Assembly: GCA_004559785.1 (NCBI GenBank)
Contig: SFXD01000061.1
Location: 1-13,064, forward strand
Direction: 5' to 3'
Source: a bacterium
GTDB lineage: Bacteria; Bacteroidota; Bacteroidia; Bacteroidales; Bacteroidaceae
DNA: 13,064 bases
How positions within the stretch are numbered: the stretch's first letter is position 1; each line of letters starts with the position of its first letter. Both the position numbers and the translations under genes were made by a program. The notes below the pieces were generated by a model. It was not told the DNA's origin, searched no databases, and worked only from the letters and a program-made list of their open reading frames with translations. This document shows, piece by piece, positions 6,069-13,064 of the stretch.

Positions 6069-6581
6069 ATGGCATCAAGATTACATAATCTGTCCGACTA
6101 CGACCTCAAGTCGGTTCCCTGTGCCAAGGGGCTGAAGGTGGGAATCGTAGTCAGCGAATGGAACGGCAAGATAACAGGCTCCCTATTGCAGGGAGCCTGT
6201 GATACTTTGCTCAGGCACGGCGTCGAGGACGACGACATCCTGGTACAGACCGTACCGGGAAGCTTCGAACTGGTTTTCGGTTCTGCCCAGATGGTGAAGA
6301 GCGGACTCGTAGATGCCGTCATAGCCATAGGATGCGTCATCAAGGGAGACACGCCGCACTTCGACTACATCTGCCAGGGCACGACACAGGGGCTGGCAGA
6401 CCTGAACCGCAAGGGAGACATACCCGTCATATACGGGCTGCTCACCTGCAACACGATGGAGCAGGCAGAAGACCGCAGCGGCGGAATCCTTGGCAACAAG
6501 GGAGACGAGTGTGCCGTAACCGCCATAAAGATGGTGGACTACAAGAGGCAACTGCTCGCCAAGTCGAAACAGCAGGGGTAG
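6069..6581 (+). CDS. ribH: 6,7-dimethyl-8-ribityllumazine synthase
   Basis: Catalyses the penultimate step of riboflavin synthesis, condensing 5-amino-6-ribitylamino-uracil with 3,4-dihydroxy-2-butanone 4-phosphate in the cytoplasm. It has 170 residues. The N-terminal extension (about 1-21) precedes VGIVVSEWN, where Trp31 takes the place of the usual Phe that stacks on the pyrimidine. PGSFELV (from 63) is the substrate-binding loop. GCVIKGDTPHFDYIC carries the catalytic His97, and GLLTCNTMEQAEDRSGG (about 123-139) contains the phosphate-binding Arg136. All family landmarks are intact. It is the second gene of the operon with the TPR protein. No other riboflavin gene is in the window, so the pathway is scattered. 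A strong hairpin lies downstream. Confidence 0.97.
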   Translation: MASRLHNLSDYDLKSVPCAKGLKVGIVVSEWNGKITGSLLQGACDTLLRHGVEDDDILVQTVPGSFELVFGSAQMVKSGLVDAVIAIGCVIKGDTPHFDYICQGTTQGLADLNRKGDIPVIYGLLTCNTMEQAEDRSGGILGNKGDECAVTAIKMVDYKRQLLAKSKQQG

Positions 6582-6621
6582 CCCTCGTAAAGAGCCGCCG
6601 ACGTGTAAAATACGACACCGG

Positions 6622-6638
6622 CTTGGGATTGTCCCAAG
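6622..6638. other. small perfect hairpin after ribH
   Basis: CTTGGGA (6622-6628) and TCCCAAG (6632-6638) form a perfect 7-bp stem with a 3-nt loop, 40 nt after the ribH stop. No T-run follows, so it is not a classical intrinsic terminator. It may act with the larger hairpin just downstream. Confidence 0.4.
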
Positions 6639-6643
6639 GACTG

Positions 6644-6698
6644 GGAATAGAGGAGGGGGGAAGCGCTAACCATAAGTGCTTCCCCCCTCCTCGATTCC
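6644..6698. terminator. large hairpin between convergent ribH and yaaA, probable bidirectional terminator
   Basis: The inner arms 6650-6667 and 6675-6692 pair over 18 positions with one G-U wobble around a 7-nt loop (AACCATA). The stem resumes as GGAAT/ATTCC (6644-6648 with 6694-6698) after a single A-G mismatch, giving about 23 pairs in total. It lies in the 173-nt gap between the 3' ends of two converging operons, where a bidirectional terminator is expected. A T-run is absent on both sides, so it may instead be a barrier or RNA-stabilising structure. Confidence 0.55.
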
Positions 6699-6754
6699 TG
6701 TGCTCTCGCATGAATGCAAGTAGCTCTCTTTGCATGTGCCGTGGACAGCCGCAA

Positions 6755-7510
6755 TCAGCATCTAATGAAATGAGGGTAAGCCTCCTCGCCATGGTGCGGT
6801 GAATACTCAAATCCCTCATGCGAGAATGCCTTCAGTTCCCCGGGCGTGGCAATCCGGTTCCGGAGAAAGAACCTCACCATTGCGCCACGGCACGCTTTTG
6901 CCCACACCGCCTGCATCCTTAGAGAACCGTCTGCCTGACGTACATAGAAGAGTGGATGGACGACATTGACCTCCTCCGTCACTCGTCTCCAGTCGAAGAG
7001 GTGCTCGTATTCCTCCGTGGAGAGGTGGACGAGGATGCCGTCATCAGCCTTGACGCTTTCAATGAGGACGTCGGTCAGCTTGTCTTTCCAGAACTGGCTG
7101 ACGGGTTTGTCGTGAGTGGCTTCGAGTGTGACACAATGCTCCATTCTATAAGGAACTATAGCGTCCATTGGTCGAAGTAATCCATACAGAAAACATGTAA
7201 TCCACACATGCTCCTGTGCAAATTCCATGGCATCACTCGAAAGTGTATTGGCTTTCAGGTGCTTGTACGCCTGCCCGTTGTAGGCAAGCATGGCAGGCAT
7301 GGTATCTGCGCACGAAAACTCCTGATAGCGTTTCCAATTCTCTGCCGCCAGTTTACGGCTGCAATCCAGCTGACGTGCCAGCTCGTCGACATCCATCTGG
7401 GCCATCTCTGCAGCCAGACGGTCAGCCACGGACTGGAAGAGCGGGGTAGAGAGCGGTTCCCTGTTAGCCCTATCGTACATTATCTTAGCGTTGGCGAGCA
7501 GTATCTGCAT
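6755..7510 (-). CDS. yaaA: peroxide stress protein YaaA (DUF328)
   Basis: In E. coli, YaaA lowers intracellular free iron under hydrogen peroxide stress and binds DNA; here the role is inferred from family. It has 251 residues, close to the E. coli length. Family blocks are visible in order: ILLANAKIM at the N terminus, SRKLAAENWKRYQEF (about 51-65), AYNGQAYKHLKA (76-87), FAQEHVWITCFLYGLLRPMD (97-116), PYRMEH, FWKDKLT (140-146), HLSTEEY (162-168) and AKACRGAMVRFFL (204-216). The start at 7510 is chosen because the conserved domain begins there; the frame is open for 66 more codons upstream, but only as antisense to ackA. It begins 2 nt after the ackA stop, so it is almost certainly co-expressed with pta-ackA. 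Confidence 0.93.
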   Translation of the reverse strand: MQILLANAKIMYDRANREPLSTPLFQSVADRLAAEMAQMDVDELARQLDCSRKLAAENWKRYQEFSCADTMPAMLAYNGQAYKHLKANTLSSDAMEFAQEHVWITCFLYGLLRPMDAIVPYRMEHCVTLEATHDKPVSQFWKDKLTDVLIESVKADDGILVHLSTEEYEHLFDWRRVTEEVNVVHPLFYVRQADGSLRMQAVWAKACRGAMVRFFLRNRIATPGELKAFSHEGFEYSPHHGEEAYPHFIRC

Positions 7511-7512
7511 GC

Positions 7513-8712
7513 TTACCTGCCCTTTGTCAGTTCCTCGGTGTCGAGGGCAATCATCAGTTCCTCGTCGGTAGGTATGCAGCAAACGGTAACCTTCGAGTCG
7601 TCTGCCGACAGGATGGCTTCCGTTGCACGGCAGGCACGGTTCTTGGCTTCGTCCATCTTTACGCCCATGAACTCCAGACCGCTGGTAGCACCTTCGCGTA
7701 CTTCCCATTGGTTCTCGCCGGCACCTCCGGTAAACAGGATGATGTCAACGCCACCCATTGCTGCAGCGTATTCACCGATGTACTTCTTGATGCGGTAGGT
7801 GTACATCTCCTTGGCAAGGCGTGCCTTGTCGTTGCCATTGGCTATGCCTGCCAGGATGTCGCGGAAGTCGCTGCTCAGTTCGCTCACGCCAGCCAGTCCG
7901 CTTTGCTTGTTAAGCAGGTTGCTGATGCCCTTGGTGTCCAGTCCGAGCTTGTCCATGAGGAATGTAACTGCACCTGCATCGATGTCACCGCATCGGGTGC
8001 CCATGATGAGACCTTCGAGTGGGGTCAGTCCCATGGACGTGTCTACGCACTTGCCGTCCTTTACGGCTGCGATGCTTGCGCCGTTGCCTATGTGGCAGGT
8101 GATGATGCGCGTGCCGTCGGGCTTTATGCCAAGGAACTGGCACACGCGCTGGCTGACGTAGCGGTGGCTGGTGCCATGGAAACCATAGCGGCGCACGCCA
8201 TACTTGACGTACAGCTCATGTGGCAGGGCATACATATAGGCATAGTCGGGCATGGTCTGGTGAAACGCCGTGTCGAATACGCCCACCTGTGGTATCTCGG
8301 GCAGCAGGGCCTTCACGGCCTCCACACCCTTGATGTTGGCTGGGTTGTGGAGTGGGGCAAGGTCGTTGCATGCGGCGAAAGCCTCCATCACCTCGGGGGT
8401 GAGCACTACGCTCTTGTTGAACTTCTCTCCTCCGTGTACCATGCGGTGGCCTACTGCATCCAGTTCCTTGAGGTCGCTCAATACTGCATAGTCACCTGTG
8501 GTCAGCACCTCGAATATCCATTGCACTCCTGCCGTGTGCTCCTCTACGGCACGCTCCATGCGGTGCTTCTCGCCATTTAGCTTTACCGTGATGAAACTGT
8601 CTGGCAAGCCTATCTTCTCTATTCCGCCACTCGTGATGACACTGTGGTCGCCCATGTCGTACAGGGCATACTTTATACTGCTGCTTCCGCAGTTGAGAAC
8701 AAGTATCTTCAT
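7513..8712 (-). CDS. ackA: acetate kinase
   Basis: Transfers the phosphoryl group of acetyl phosphate to ADP, giving acetate and ATP. It has 399 residues, the standard length. Residues known from the Methanosarcina enzyme are at matching places: Asn7 in LNCGSSSIKY, Arg90 in GHRMVHGG, His122, Asp147 in FDTAFHQTMP, His179 in GFHGTSHRYV, His207 in CHIGNGAS, Arg240 in IMGTRCGDIDAG, and Glu384 near the C terminus. The phosphate-binding FTGGAGEN loop is at 327-334. It should be fully active. It follows pta after 111 nt, an AT-rich gap in which I see no confident promoter, and is tightly followed by yaaA. Confidence 0.98.
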   Translation of the reverse strand: MKILVLNCGSSSIKYALYDMGDHSVITSGGIEKIGLPDSFITVKLNGEKHRMERAVEEHTAGVQWIFEVLTTGDYAVLSDLKELDAVGHRMVHGGEKFNKSVVLTPEVMEAFAACNDLAPLHNPANIKGVEAVKALLPEIPQVGVFDTAFHQTMPDYAYMYALPHELYVKYGVRRYGFHGTSHRYVSQRVCQFLGIKPDGTRIITCHIGNGASIAAVKDGKCVDTSMGLTPLEGLIMGTRCGDIDAGAVTFLMDKLGLDTKGISNLLNKQSGLAGVSELSSDFRDILAGIANGNDKARLAKEMYTYRIKKYIGEYAAAMGGVDIILFTGGAGENQWEVREGATSGLEFMGVKMDEAKNRACRATEAILSADDSKVTVCCIPTDEELMIALDTEELTKGR

Positions 8713-8823
8713 TACTTGGATAATGTTTTTTTATTTATGTAACGTATTCCCCCTGAAATCAGTATATGGCAGTAGCCATGTCCCCGATTCAAGGAAATAA
8801 CACCATATATATATTAATAATGT

Positions 8824-9843
8824 TTATTCCGATGCTCGCTTTGCGTCCATTGCCTGACAGGCTGTGATGGCAACCATCTTGTAGATGTCGTCCACCGAGC
8901 AACCGCGGCTTAGGTCGTTTACGGGGCGTGCTATTCCCTGCAGGATGGGACCGATGGCATCTGCTCCGCCCAGCCTCTGCACCAGCTTGTAGCCTATGTT
9001 GCCCACCTCCAGGCATGGTGCCACCAGGACGTTGGCATGTCCAGCTATCTTGCTGCCCGGGCACTTCTTCTCTCCCACCGAGGGTACGAGAGCTGCATCG
9101 GCCTGCAGTTCGCCGTCAATCTGAAGGTTGGGGTCAAGTTCATGGGCCAGGCGCGTTGCCTCCACAACCTTGTCCACCACCTCGTGCTTTGCACTTCCCT
9201 TTGTGGAGAAACTCAGCATTGCCACGCGAGGCTCGGCAAAGCCCGCCACGCTCCTTGCCGTCTGAGCCGTGCACACGGCAATCTGTGCCAGCTGAGAGGC
9301 GTCGGGCATGGGCGTTACGGCCACGTCGCCTATTACCAGTACTCCGTCTTCTCCGTATTCCGGCTTGTCCGTTATCATCAGCATGGCACCGCTCACACAG
9401 TTTATGCCGGGAGCGCATTTGATAATCTGCAAGGCAGGGCGAAGCGTATCTCCCGTGGTGGACAATGCTCCCGATATCTGTCCGTCTGCATCTCCGTTCT
9501 TGATGATAAGGCAACCGAAATACAGCGGGTCCGTGACCTTCTTGCGAGCCTCCTCGATGGTCATGCCCTTCTTCTTGCGAAGTTCGTAGAGCAACTGTGC
9601 ATAGTCCTCTGTCTTCTCGCTTGTGGCAGGGTCGATGATGACGGCCTTGCTGAGATGGGTGAGTCCAAGCCTTGCCCCAAGGGCATTGATTTCGTCAGGA
9701 TTACCGATGAGGATGATTTCTGCCAGTTCGTCTGCCAGTGCCTTGTCGGCTGCTGTCAGGGTACGCTCCTCCAGGCTCTCGGGCAGTACGATGCGCTGCT
9801 TGTTGGCCTTGGCACGAGCGATGATGGATTCCATTAGTGTCAT
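8824..9843 (-). CDS. pta: phosphate acetyltransferase
   Basis: Interconverts acetyl-CoA and acetyl phosphate, the step before acetate kinase. It has 339 residues, matching the short single-domain Pta class without the N-terminal DRTGG/P-loop region of E. coli Pta. Recognisable blocks are RIVLPESLEERTL (17-29), GQISGALSTTGDTLRPALQII (from 121), SGAMLMITD, GDVAVTP, SFSTKGSAKH (211-220), DGELQADAALV (243-253) and RPVNDLSRGCSVDDIYKM with Ser312-Arg313 and the following Asp that correspond to the active-site Ser-Arg and Asp. Two in-frame starts are possible (9843 and three codons in, 9834); the longer is given. It is first in the pta-ackA-yaaA group, 81 nt after cdaA on the same strand. Confidence 0.97.
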   Translation of the reverse strand: MTLMESIIARAKANKQRIVLPESLEERTLTAADKALADELAEIILIGNPDEINALGARLGLTHLSKAVIIDPATSEKTEDYAQLLYELRKKKGMTIEEARKKVTDPLYFGCLIIKNGDADGQISGALSTTGDTLRPALQIIKCAPGINCVSGAMLMITDKPEYGEDGVLVIGDVAVTPMPDASQLAQIAVCTAQTARSVAGFAEPRVAMLSFSTKGSAKHEVVDKVVEATRLAHELDPNLQIDGELQADAALVPSVGEKKCPGSKIAGHANVLVAPCLEVGNIGYKLVQRLGGADAIGPILQGIARPVNDLSRGCSVDDIYKMVAITACQAMDAKRASE

Positions 9844-9924
9844 ATATATTCTGTATATTTAAAATAAATGTTTTCTCCCTTTTATGGTTTGCGGCTTCTT
9901 GCAGCAGTATGTGCCATGTCGTTG

Positions 9925-10704
9925 TCAGAACCTACCCTTCATCAGGATTCGTTCCAAGTCCTCGGCAGACAGGTTTGCCCGCAGGCTGTCGTTGTATGCC
10001 ACGCTGATTCCGCCTGTCTCTTCGCTCACCACTACTGCCAGGGCATCTGTCTCCTTGCTTATCCCCTTTGCTGCCCTGTGCCTCAGTCCGAACTCCTTGG
10101 GAATGTCCAGGTCGTGGCTGATGGGCAGTATGCATGCAGCCGCCGTAATCTTGCCGCCTGACACAATCATTGCACCGTCGTGAAGGGGGCTGTTCTTGAA
10201 GAATATGTTCTCTATCAGCCTTTGGCTGATCCTGGCCTCCACCAATTCGCCTGTCCTCACGAAGTCGGTTAGGGGCAGGTTGCCTTGCAGTACGATGAGG
10301 GCTCCCACCTTGTGCTTGCTCAAGCTCATGCACGCCATCACGATGGGGAATACGGTGCTCCTGTCGTGGACGAATTCCTCTTCCCCGTTACGTTTCTCCG
10401 ACTTGAAGAAGCCAATGATGCGCTTTGCCTGTTCGCGTGCCCCTATCTTGTAGAAGAAGTGCCTTATCTCCTCCTGGAACAAAACGATGATGGCAAGTCC
10501 TCCCATGCTCACCAACTGGTCGAGGATGTTGCCCAGCAGCTTCATTTCCAATATCTTGCTGATGATAATCCATGAACTGATGAAGATTAGTATTCCGTAG
10601 AAGATGTTCACGGAACGGGACTGCTTCATCACCTTGTAGCTATAGAACAGGATTACCGCTACGAGGAATATGTCTATTATGTCCTTCAGTCCCAGCGTCA
10701 GCAT
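9925..10704 (-). CDS. cdaA: CdaA-type diadenylate cyclase (c-di-AMP synthase)
   Basis: Makes cyclic di-AMP from two ATP at the membrane. It has 259 residues. Three hydrophobic segments at about 8-25, 33-50 and 58-76 form the membrane part. A short helical linker follows, then the DAC domain with VGALIVLQ (133-140), the catalytic DGA motif in NSPLHDGAMIV (176-178), and the RHR motif in FGLRHRAAKG (208-210), with VVSEETGGISVAY near the end. It matches CdaA (DacA), not DisA, in having the membrane part and no helix-hairpin-helix DNA-binding region. The usual Firmicutes partner cdaR (YbbR) is not adjacent. The start overlaps the folP stop by 7 nt (ATGCTGA), so the two are probably translationally coupled. 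Confidence 0.95.
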   Translation of the reverse strand: MLTLGLKDIIDIFLVAVILFYSYKVMKQSRSVNIFYGILIFISSWIIISKILEMKLLGNILDQLVSMGGLAIIVLFQEEIRHFFYKIGAREQAKRIIGFFKSEKRNGEEEFVHDRSTVFPIVMACMSLSKHKVGALIVLQGNLPLTDFVRTGELVEARISQRLIENIFFKNSPLHDGAMIVSGGKITAAACILPISHDLDIPKEFGLRHRAAKGISKETDALAVVVSEETGGISVAYNDSLRANLSAEDLERILMKGRF

Positions 10705-11546
10705 GAAAGAATCTTTTTAACTATTTCCACCGTTTCCACTGCCTCTCTTACATCGTGAACCCTCAGTATCGAGGCTCCCTTCAGCAGGCTCATGGCATGC
10801 AATGCGGTAGTGCCGTTCAGGGCTTCGTCCGGGCTTGTCCCCAGCAGCCTGTATATCATCGACTTCCGGCTGACACCCACCAGCAATGGCAACCCCAGCA
10901 CCTTGAGGTCTTCCATACGGTTCATCAACTCGTAGTTGTGGTCGAGGGTCTTGGCAAACCCAAAGCCAGGGTCGAGTATGATGTCCTTCACTCCCATCTC
11001 GTGCAGACGTTGTACCTTCGAGCCGAAGTAGACGAGCATCTCGCACATCAGGTCGTCGTACTGCGGATTGTCCTGCATGTTCTGCGGGTTACCCTTGATG
11101 TGCATCAGTATGTATGGGACTCCGAGTCTTGCGACTGTGTCAAACATCCTGTCGTCCAGTTCCCCGCCGCTAATGTCGTTCACTATTTGTACGCCATACT
11201 CCTCCACGCACATCCTTGCCACGTCTGCCCTGAACGTGTCGACGCTGACGATGGCATCCGGTGCCTCACGCCTCAGGATTCCCAGTCCGTGCCTCAGTCT
11301 CGACATCTCAGTCTCCACGGGCACGTCCGCCGCTCCCGGGCGGGTGCTGTAGGCCCCTATGTCTATCATGCTGCCTCCTTCTTGCAATACAGACCTTACT
11401 CGGGCGGCAATCTCCTCGTCACTCTGTTTGCGGCTCTTGCCATAGAAGGAGTCTGGCGTGACATTGAGGATTCCCATTACCTGTGGTTCGCCTAAATCAA
11501 GCAGTTTTCCGCCCACATTGATGGTGTATTGTACGAGTCCTTTCAT
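10698..11546 (-). CDS. folP: dihydropteroate synthase
   Basis: Joins p-aminobenzoate to the pterin pyrophosphate in folate synthesis; the target of sulfonamides. It has 282 residues. Signature blocks are MGILNVTPDSFY (NVTPDSF 28-34), MIDIGAYSTRPGA (ends at 72), VSVDTF (101-105), IVNDISGG (from 121), DPGFGFAK (192-199), LLVGVSRKSM (SRKS 226-229) and the terminal ILRVHDV (RVH 262-264). All are intact. The ATG at 11546 is preferred over the one at 11570, because the latter lies within a promoter -7 element (11568-11575) and could not be in the transcript. It is divergent from murF and overlaps cdaA by 7 nt. Confidence 0.96.
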   Translation of the reverse strand: MKGLVQYTINVGGKLLDLGEPQVMGILNVTPDSFYGKSRKQSDEEIAARVRSVLQEGGSMIDIGAYSTRPGAADVPVETEMSRLRHGLGILRREAPDAIVSVDTFRADVARMCVEEYGVQIVNDISGGELDDRMFDTVARLGVPYILMHIKGNPQNMQDNPQYDDLMCEMLVYFGSKVQRLHEMGVKDIILDPGFGFAKTLDHNYELMNRMEDLKVLGLPLLVGVSRKSMIYRLLGTSPDEALNGTTALHAMSLLKGASILRVHDVREAVETVEIVKKILSC

Positions 11547-11567
11547 CGGGATGATGTATTCTTGATA

Positions 11568-11601
11568 CAAAGTTACAAATTATTTTTGCAATACGGGCAA
11601 A
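11568..11601 (-). promoter_or_regulatory. promoter for folP-cdaA
   Basis: On the minus strand, TAACTTTG (plus 11568-11575) matches the TAnnTTTG -7 consensus exactly. A TTTG -33 element (plus CAAA, 11598-11601) lies 22 nt upstream, slightly wider than the usual spacing. Transcription would begin near 11560, only about 15 nt before the chosen folP start. Confidence 0.6.
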
Positions 11602-11620
11602 ATATATCGGGAAAATACCA

Positions 11621-11628
11621 TAACTTTG
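11621..11628 (+). promoter_or_regulatory. -7 element of the murF promoter
   Basis: TAACTTTG is an exact TAnnTTTG match on the plus strand, 34 nt before the murF ATG. No good TTTG -33 element is present 19-21 nt upstream, so promoter strength is uncertain. It is identical to the -7 element used by folP on the other strand. Confidence 0.55.
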
Positions 11629-11662
11629 CGGTGTATTAATTCAAACGGACTCGTTTTGGTAT

Positions 11663-12967
11663 ATGGATATTGACAGATTATACGGGCTATACCTGCAACA
11701 TCCCGTCGTGACTACGGACAGTAGGAATTGTCCTGCAGGTTCATTGTTCTTCGCCCTGAAGGGAACATCCTTCGACGGCAACGCCTACGCCGCTTCCGCC
11801 CTCGAAAAGGGTTGCTCGCATGCAGTGGTGGACAATCCACGCTATGCTGTCGATGGCAGGTACATCCTTGTCGGCGATGTACTTGATACCCTTCAGCAAC
11901 TGGCCGCCTGCCACCGCAGGCATCTCAGCATACCTGTCCTGCAGATAACCGGCACCAACGGCAAGACAACCACCAAGGAACTGGTCAGTGCCGTGCTCTC
12001 CGCCAAGTACGAAACCTTGTATACGCAAGGCAACCTGAACAACCATATCGGCGTTCCTCTCACCTTGTTGAGGATTTCTCGGCAACATGAGTTTGCCGTA
12101 GTGGAGACAGGTGCCAACCATCCGGGTGAGATAGCCAGCCTATGCAGGATGGTGAAAGCAGACGCAGGACTCATCACCAACGTGGGACGGGCGCATCTCG
12201 AAGGCTTCGGCGGTTTCGAGGGCGTGAAGCGCACCAAGGGAGAACTGTACGACGACTTGCATAAACGCCATTGCAAAGTATTCCTCAATGCTTTTGACGA
12301 CGACTTGCTTGGCATGGCAGCGGAAAGGGGATTCGTTATCGGACAAGATGCCATACAATATGTCGAGGGCAGGGTGGAGGACTGTGACCCATTCCTGACA
12401 GTGATGTGGAGGACGTCGGACGACGACCCTTGGTTCCACGTGAAGACTCACCTTATAGGTGCATACAATATATCCAACATAAGGGCTGCCATAACCGTAG
12501 GACTGCACTACGGAGTGTCGCCTTCTTCCATAAACGAAGCCATTTCCTCGTATCTGCCCACCAACAGCCGCAGCGAGTTCAGGGACACAGGCAACAACCA
12601 TCTCATTGTGGATGCATACAATGCCAACCCTTCGAGCATGGCAGCTGCACTGGCTAACTTCGCTTTTGTCAAGGGAAGCCACAAGATGGTGATACTGGGC
12701 GACATGCGGGAATTGGGCGGTGAGAGCAGGACGGAACATCGCAAGGTGCTGGAGCAGTTGGCAAGTCAGGCCGACCTGGAGAGCGTTTGGCTCGTGGGAG
12801 AGGAGTTCATCAAGGCCTTGGCGGAAGTCCCGTTGCAGTCGGTAAGGGCTTTCTCCACCGTAGAGGAGGCAGAAGCTCTGTTGCGCGAGTCTCCGGTTTG
12901 CGGACGTACCATACTCGTCAAGGGGAGCAATGGCACTCGCCTGTACCGTCTGCCGGAAATGCTATAG
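11663..12967 (+). CDS. murF: UDP-N-acetylmuramoyl-tripeptide-D-alanyl-D-alanine ligase
   Basis: Adds D-Ala-D-Ala to the UDP-MurNAc-tripeptide, the last cytoplasmic step of the peptidoglycan precursor. It has 434 residues, normal for the family. The N-terminal substrate domain has TTDSRNCPAGSLFFALKG (17-34). The ATPase domain has GTNGKTTTK (97-105), NLNNHIGVPLTLL (124-136), VVETGANHPGEI with Glu148 (146-157), and TKGEL with Lys192 at the carbamylated-lysine position. The C-terminal domain has GAYNISN, VDAYNANPSSM (316-326), ILGDMRELG (344-352) and KGSNGTRL near the end. It is divergent from folP, and no other mur gene is in the window, so it lies apart from any dcw cluster. The stop is followed by 97 nt without a recognisable gene. 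Confidence 0.96.
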   Translation: MDIDRLYGLYLQHPVVTTDSRNCPAGSLFFALKGTSFDGNAYAASALEKGCSHAVVDNPRYAVDGRYILVGDVLDTLQQLAACHRRHLSIPVLQITGTNGKTTTKELVSAVLSAKYETLYTQGNLNNHIGVPLTLLRISRQHEFAVVETGANHPGEIASLCRMVKADAGLITNVGRAHLEGFGGFEGVKRTKGELYDDLHKRHCKVFLNAFDDDLLGMAAERGFVIGQDAIQYVEGRVEDCDPFLTVMWRTSDDDPWFHVKTHLIGAYNISNIRAAITVGLHYGVSPSSINEAISSYLPTNSRSEFRDTGNNHLIVDAYNANPSSMAAALANFAFVKGSHKMVILGDMRELGGESRTEHRKVLEQLASQADLESVWLVGEEFIKALAEVPLQSVRAFSTVEEAEALLRESPVCGRTILVKGSNGTRLYRLPEML

Positions 12968-13064
12968 GGGTGTTCTATAAATTAGCTTGAGACGATTATG
13001 GACCTATCACGCCACAGATGTTTATTTTTCATGATGGAGCGATGCGGGCATCGTGACTGAGTGA

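Noticed and set aside
7708..8580. A 290-codon plus-strand open frame opposite ackA.
   Set aside because: It is antisense to a fully intact acetate kinase and shows no recognisable domain; long antisense frames are expected at this base composition.
8713..8823. The pta-ackA gap, searched for an ackA promoter or terminator.
   Set aside because: No TAnnTTTG element or stable hairpin was found on the minus strand; only AT-rich sequence.
9037..9837. A 266-codon plus-strand open frame opposite pta.
   Set aside because: It is antisense to an intact phosphate acetyltransferase with all motifs, and has no family signature of its own.
10755..11495. A 246-codon plus-strand open frame opposite folP.
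   Set aside because: It is His/Val/Gln-rich, an antisense artefact of an intact folP.
12140..12739. A 199-codon minus-strand open frame opposite murF.
   Set aside because: murF is intact across the region, and the antisense frame has no domain pattern.
13030..13055. Small inverted repeats (CGATGC-GG-GCATCG and an alternative 8-bp pairing) after murF, considered as a terminator.
   Set aside because: The first loop is only 2 nt, the two pairings compete, no T-run follows, and the window ends just after it.

Overview
The window is an ordinary stretch of bacterial core genome, almost certainly from a Bacteroidales bacterium and probably a Prevotella relative. Three things point there: protein sequence styles and gene sets typical of the group (short DUF721 after recF, TPR protein before ribH, folP before cdaA); Bacteroidetes-type -7 promoter elements (TAnnTTTG) in two divergent intergenic regions; and starts with little Shine-Dalgarno signal. 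The species cannot be fixed from sequence alone.

Layout. 1-660 is a gene-poor accessory margin. It holds three tandem imperfect palindromes (31-92), a decayed polysaccharide-deacetylase fragment (about 187-420, minus strand), a 7-nt-periodic repeat tract (474-536) and a 125-bp element with inverted ends (534-658) beside the clpA stop codon. 661-5210 (minus) is a compact operon, transcribed in the order recF, DUF721/DciA-like, pspC, clpS, clpA, with overlapping stop/start codons at two junctions and a second heptad-repeat tract between DUF721 and pspC. 5366-6581 (plus, divergent from recF) encodes a membrane-anchored TPR protein and lumazine synthase (ribH). A convergent gap (6582-6754) holds a very strong hairpin. 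6755-9843 (minus) is pta-ackA-yaaA: acetate overflow/ATP formation followed by a peroxide-stress protein 2 nt after ackA. 9925-11546 (minus) is folP-cdaA, overlapping by 7 nt. From 11663 (plus, divergent from folP) runs murF, complete to 12967. The last 97 bases contain no gene I can support.

How the genes work together. recF and the DciA-like protein belong to DNA repair and replication, and clpS/clpA to N-degron-directed proteolysis with ClpP (not in the window). pta/ackA convert acetyl-CoA to acetate and ATP. folP feeds folate synthesis, cdaA makes c-di-AMP, and murF finishes the UDP-MurNAc-pentapeptide, so the right end mixes cofactor, second-messenger and cell-wall functions.

I found no convincing new multi-gene system. 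The observations most worth checking are non-coding: the inverted-end element set in heptad repeats at the clpA 3' end, the repeat tract inside the recF-clpA operon, the 55-bp hairpin between ribH and yaaA, and the back-to-back folP/murF promoters.
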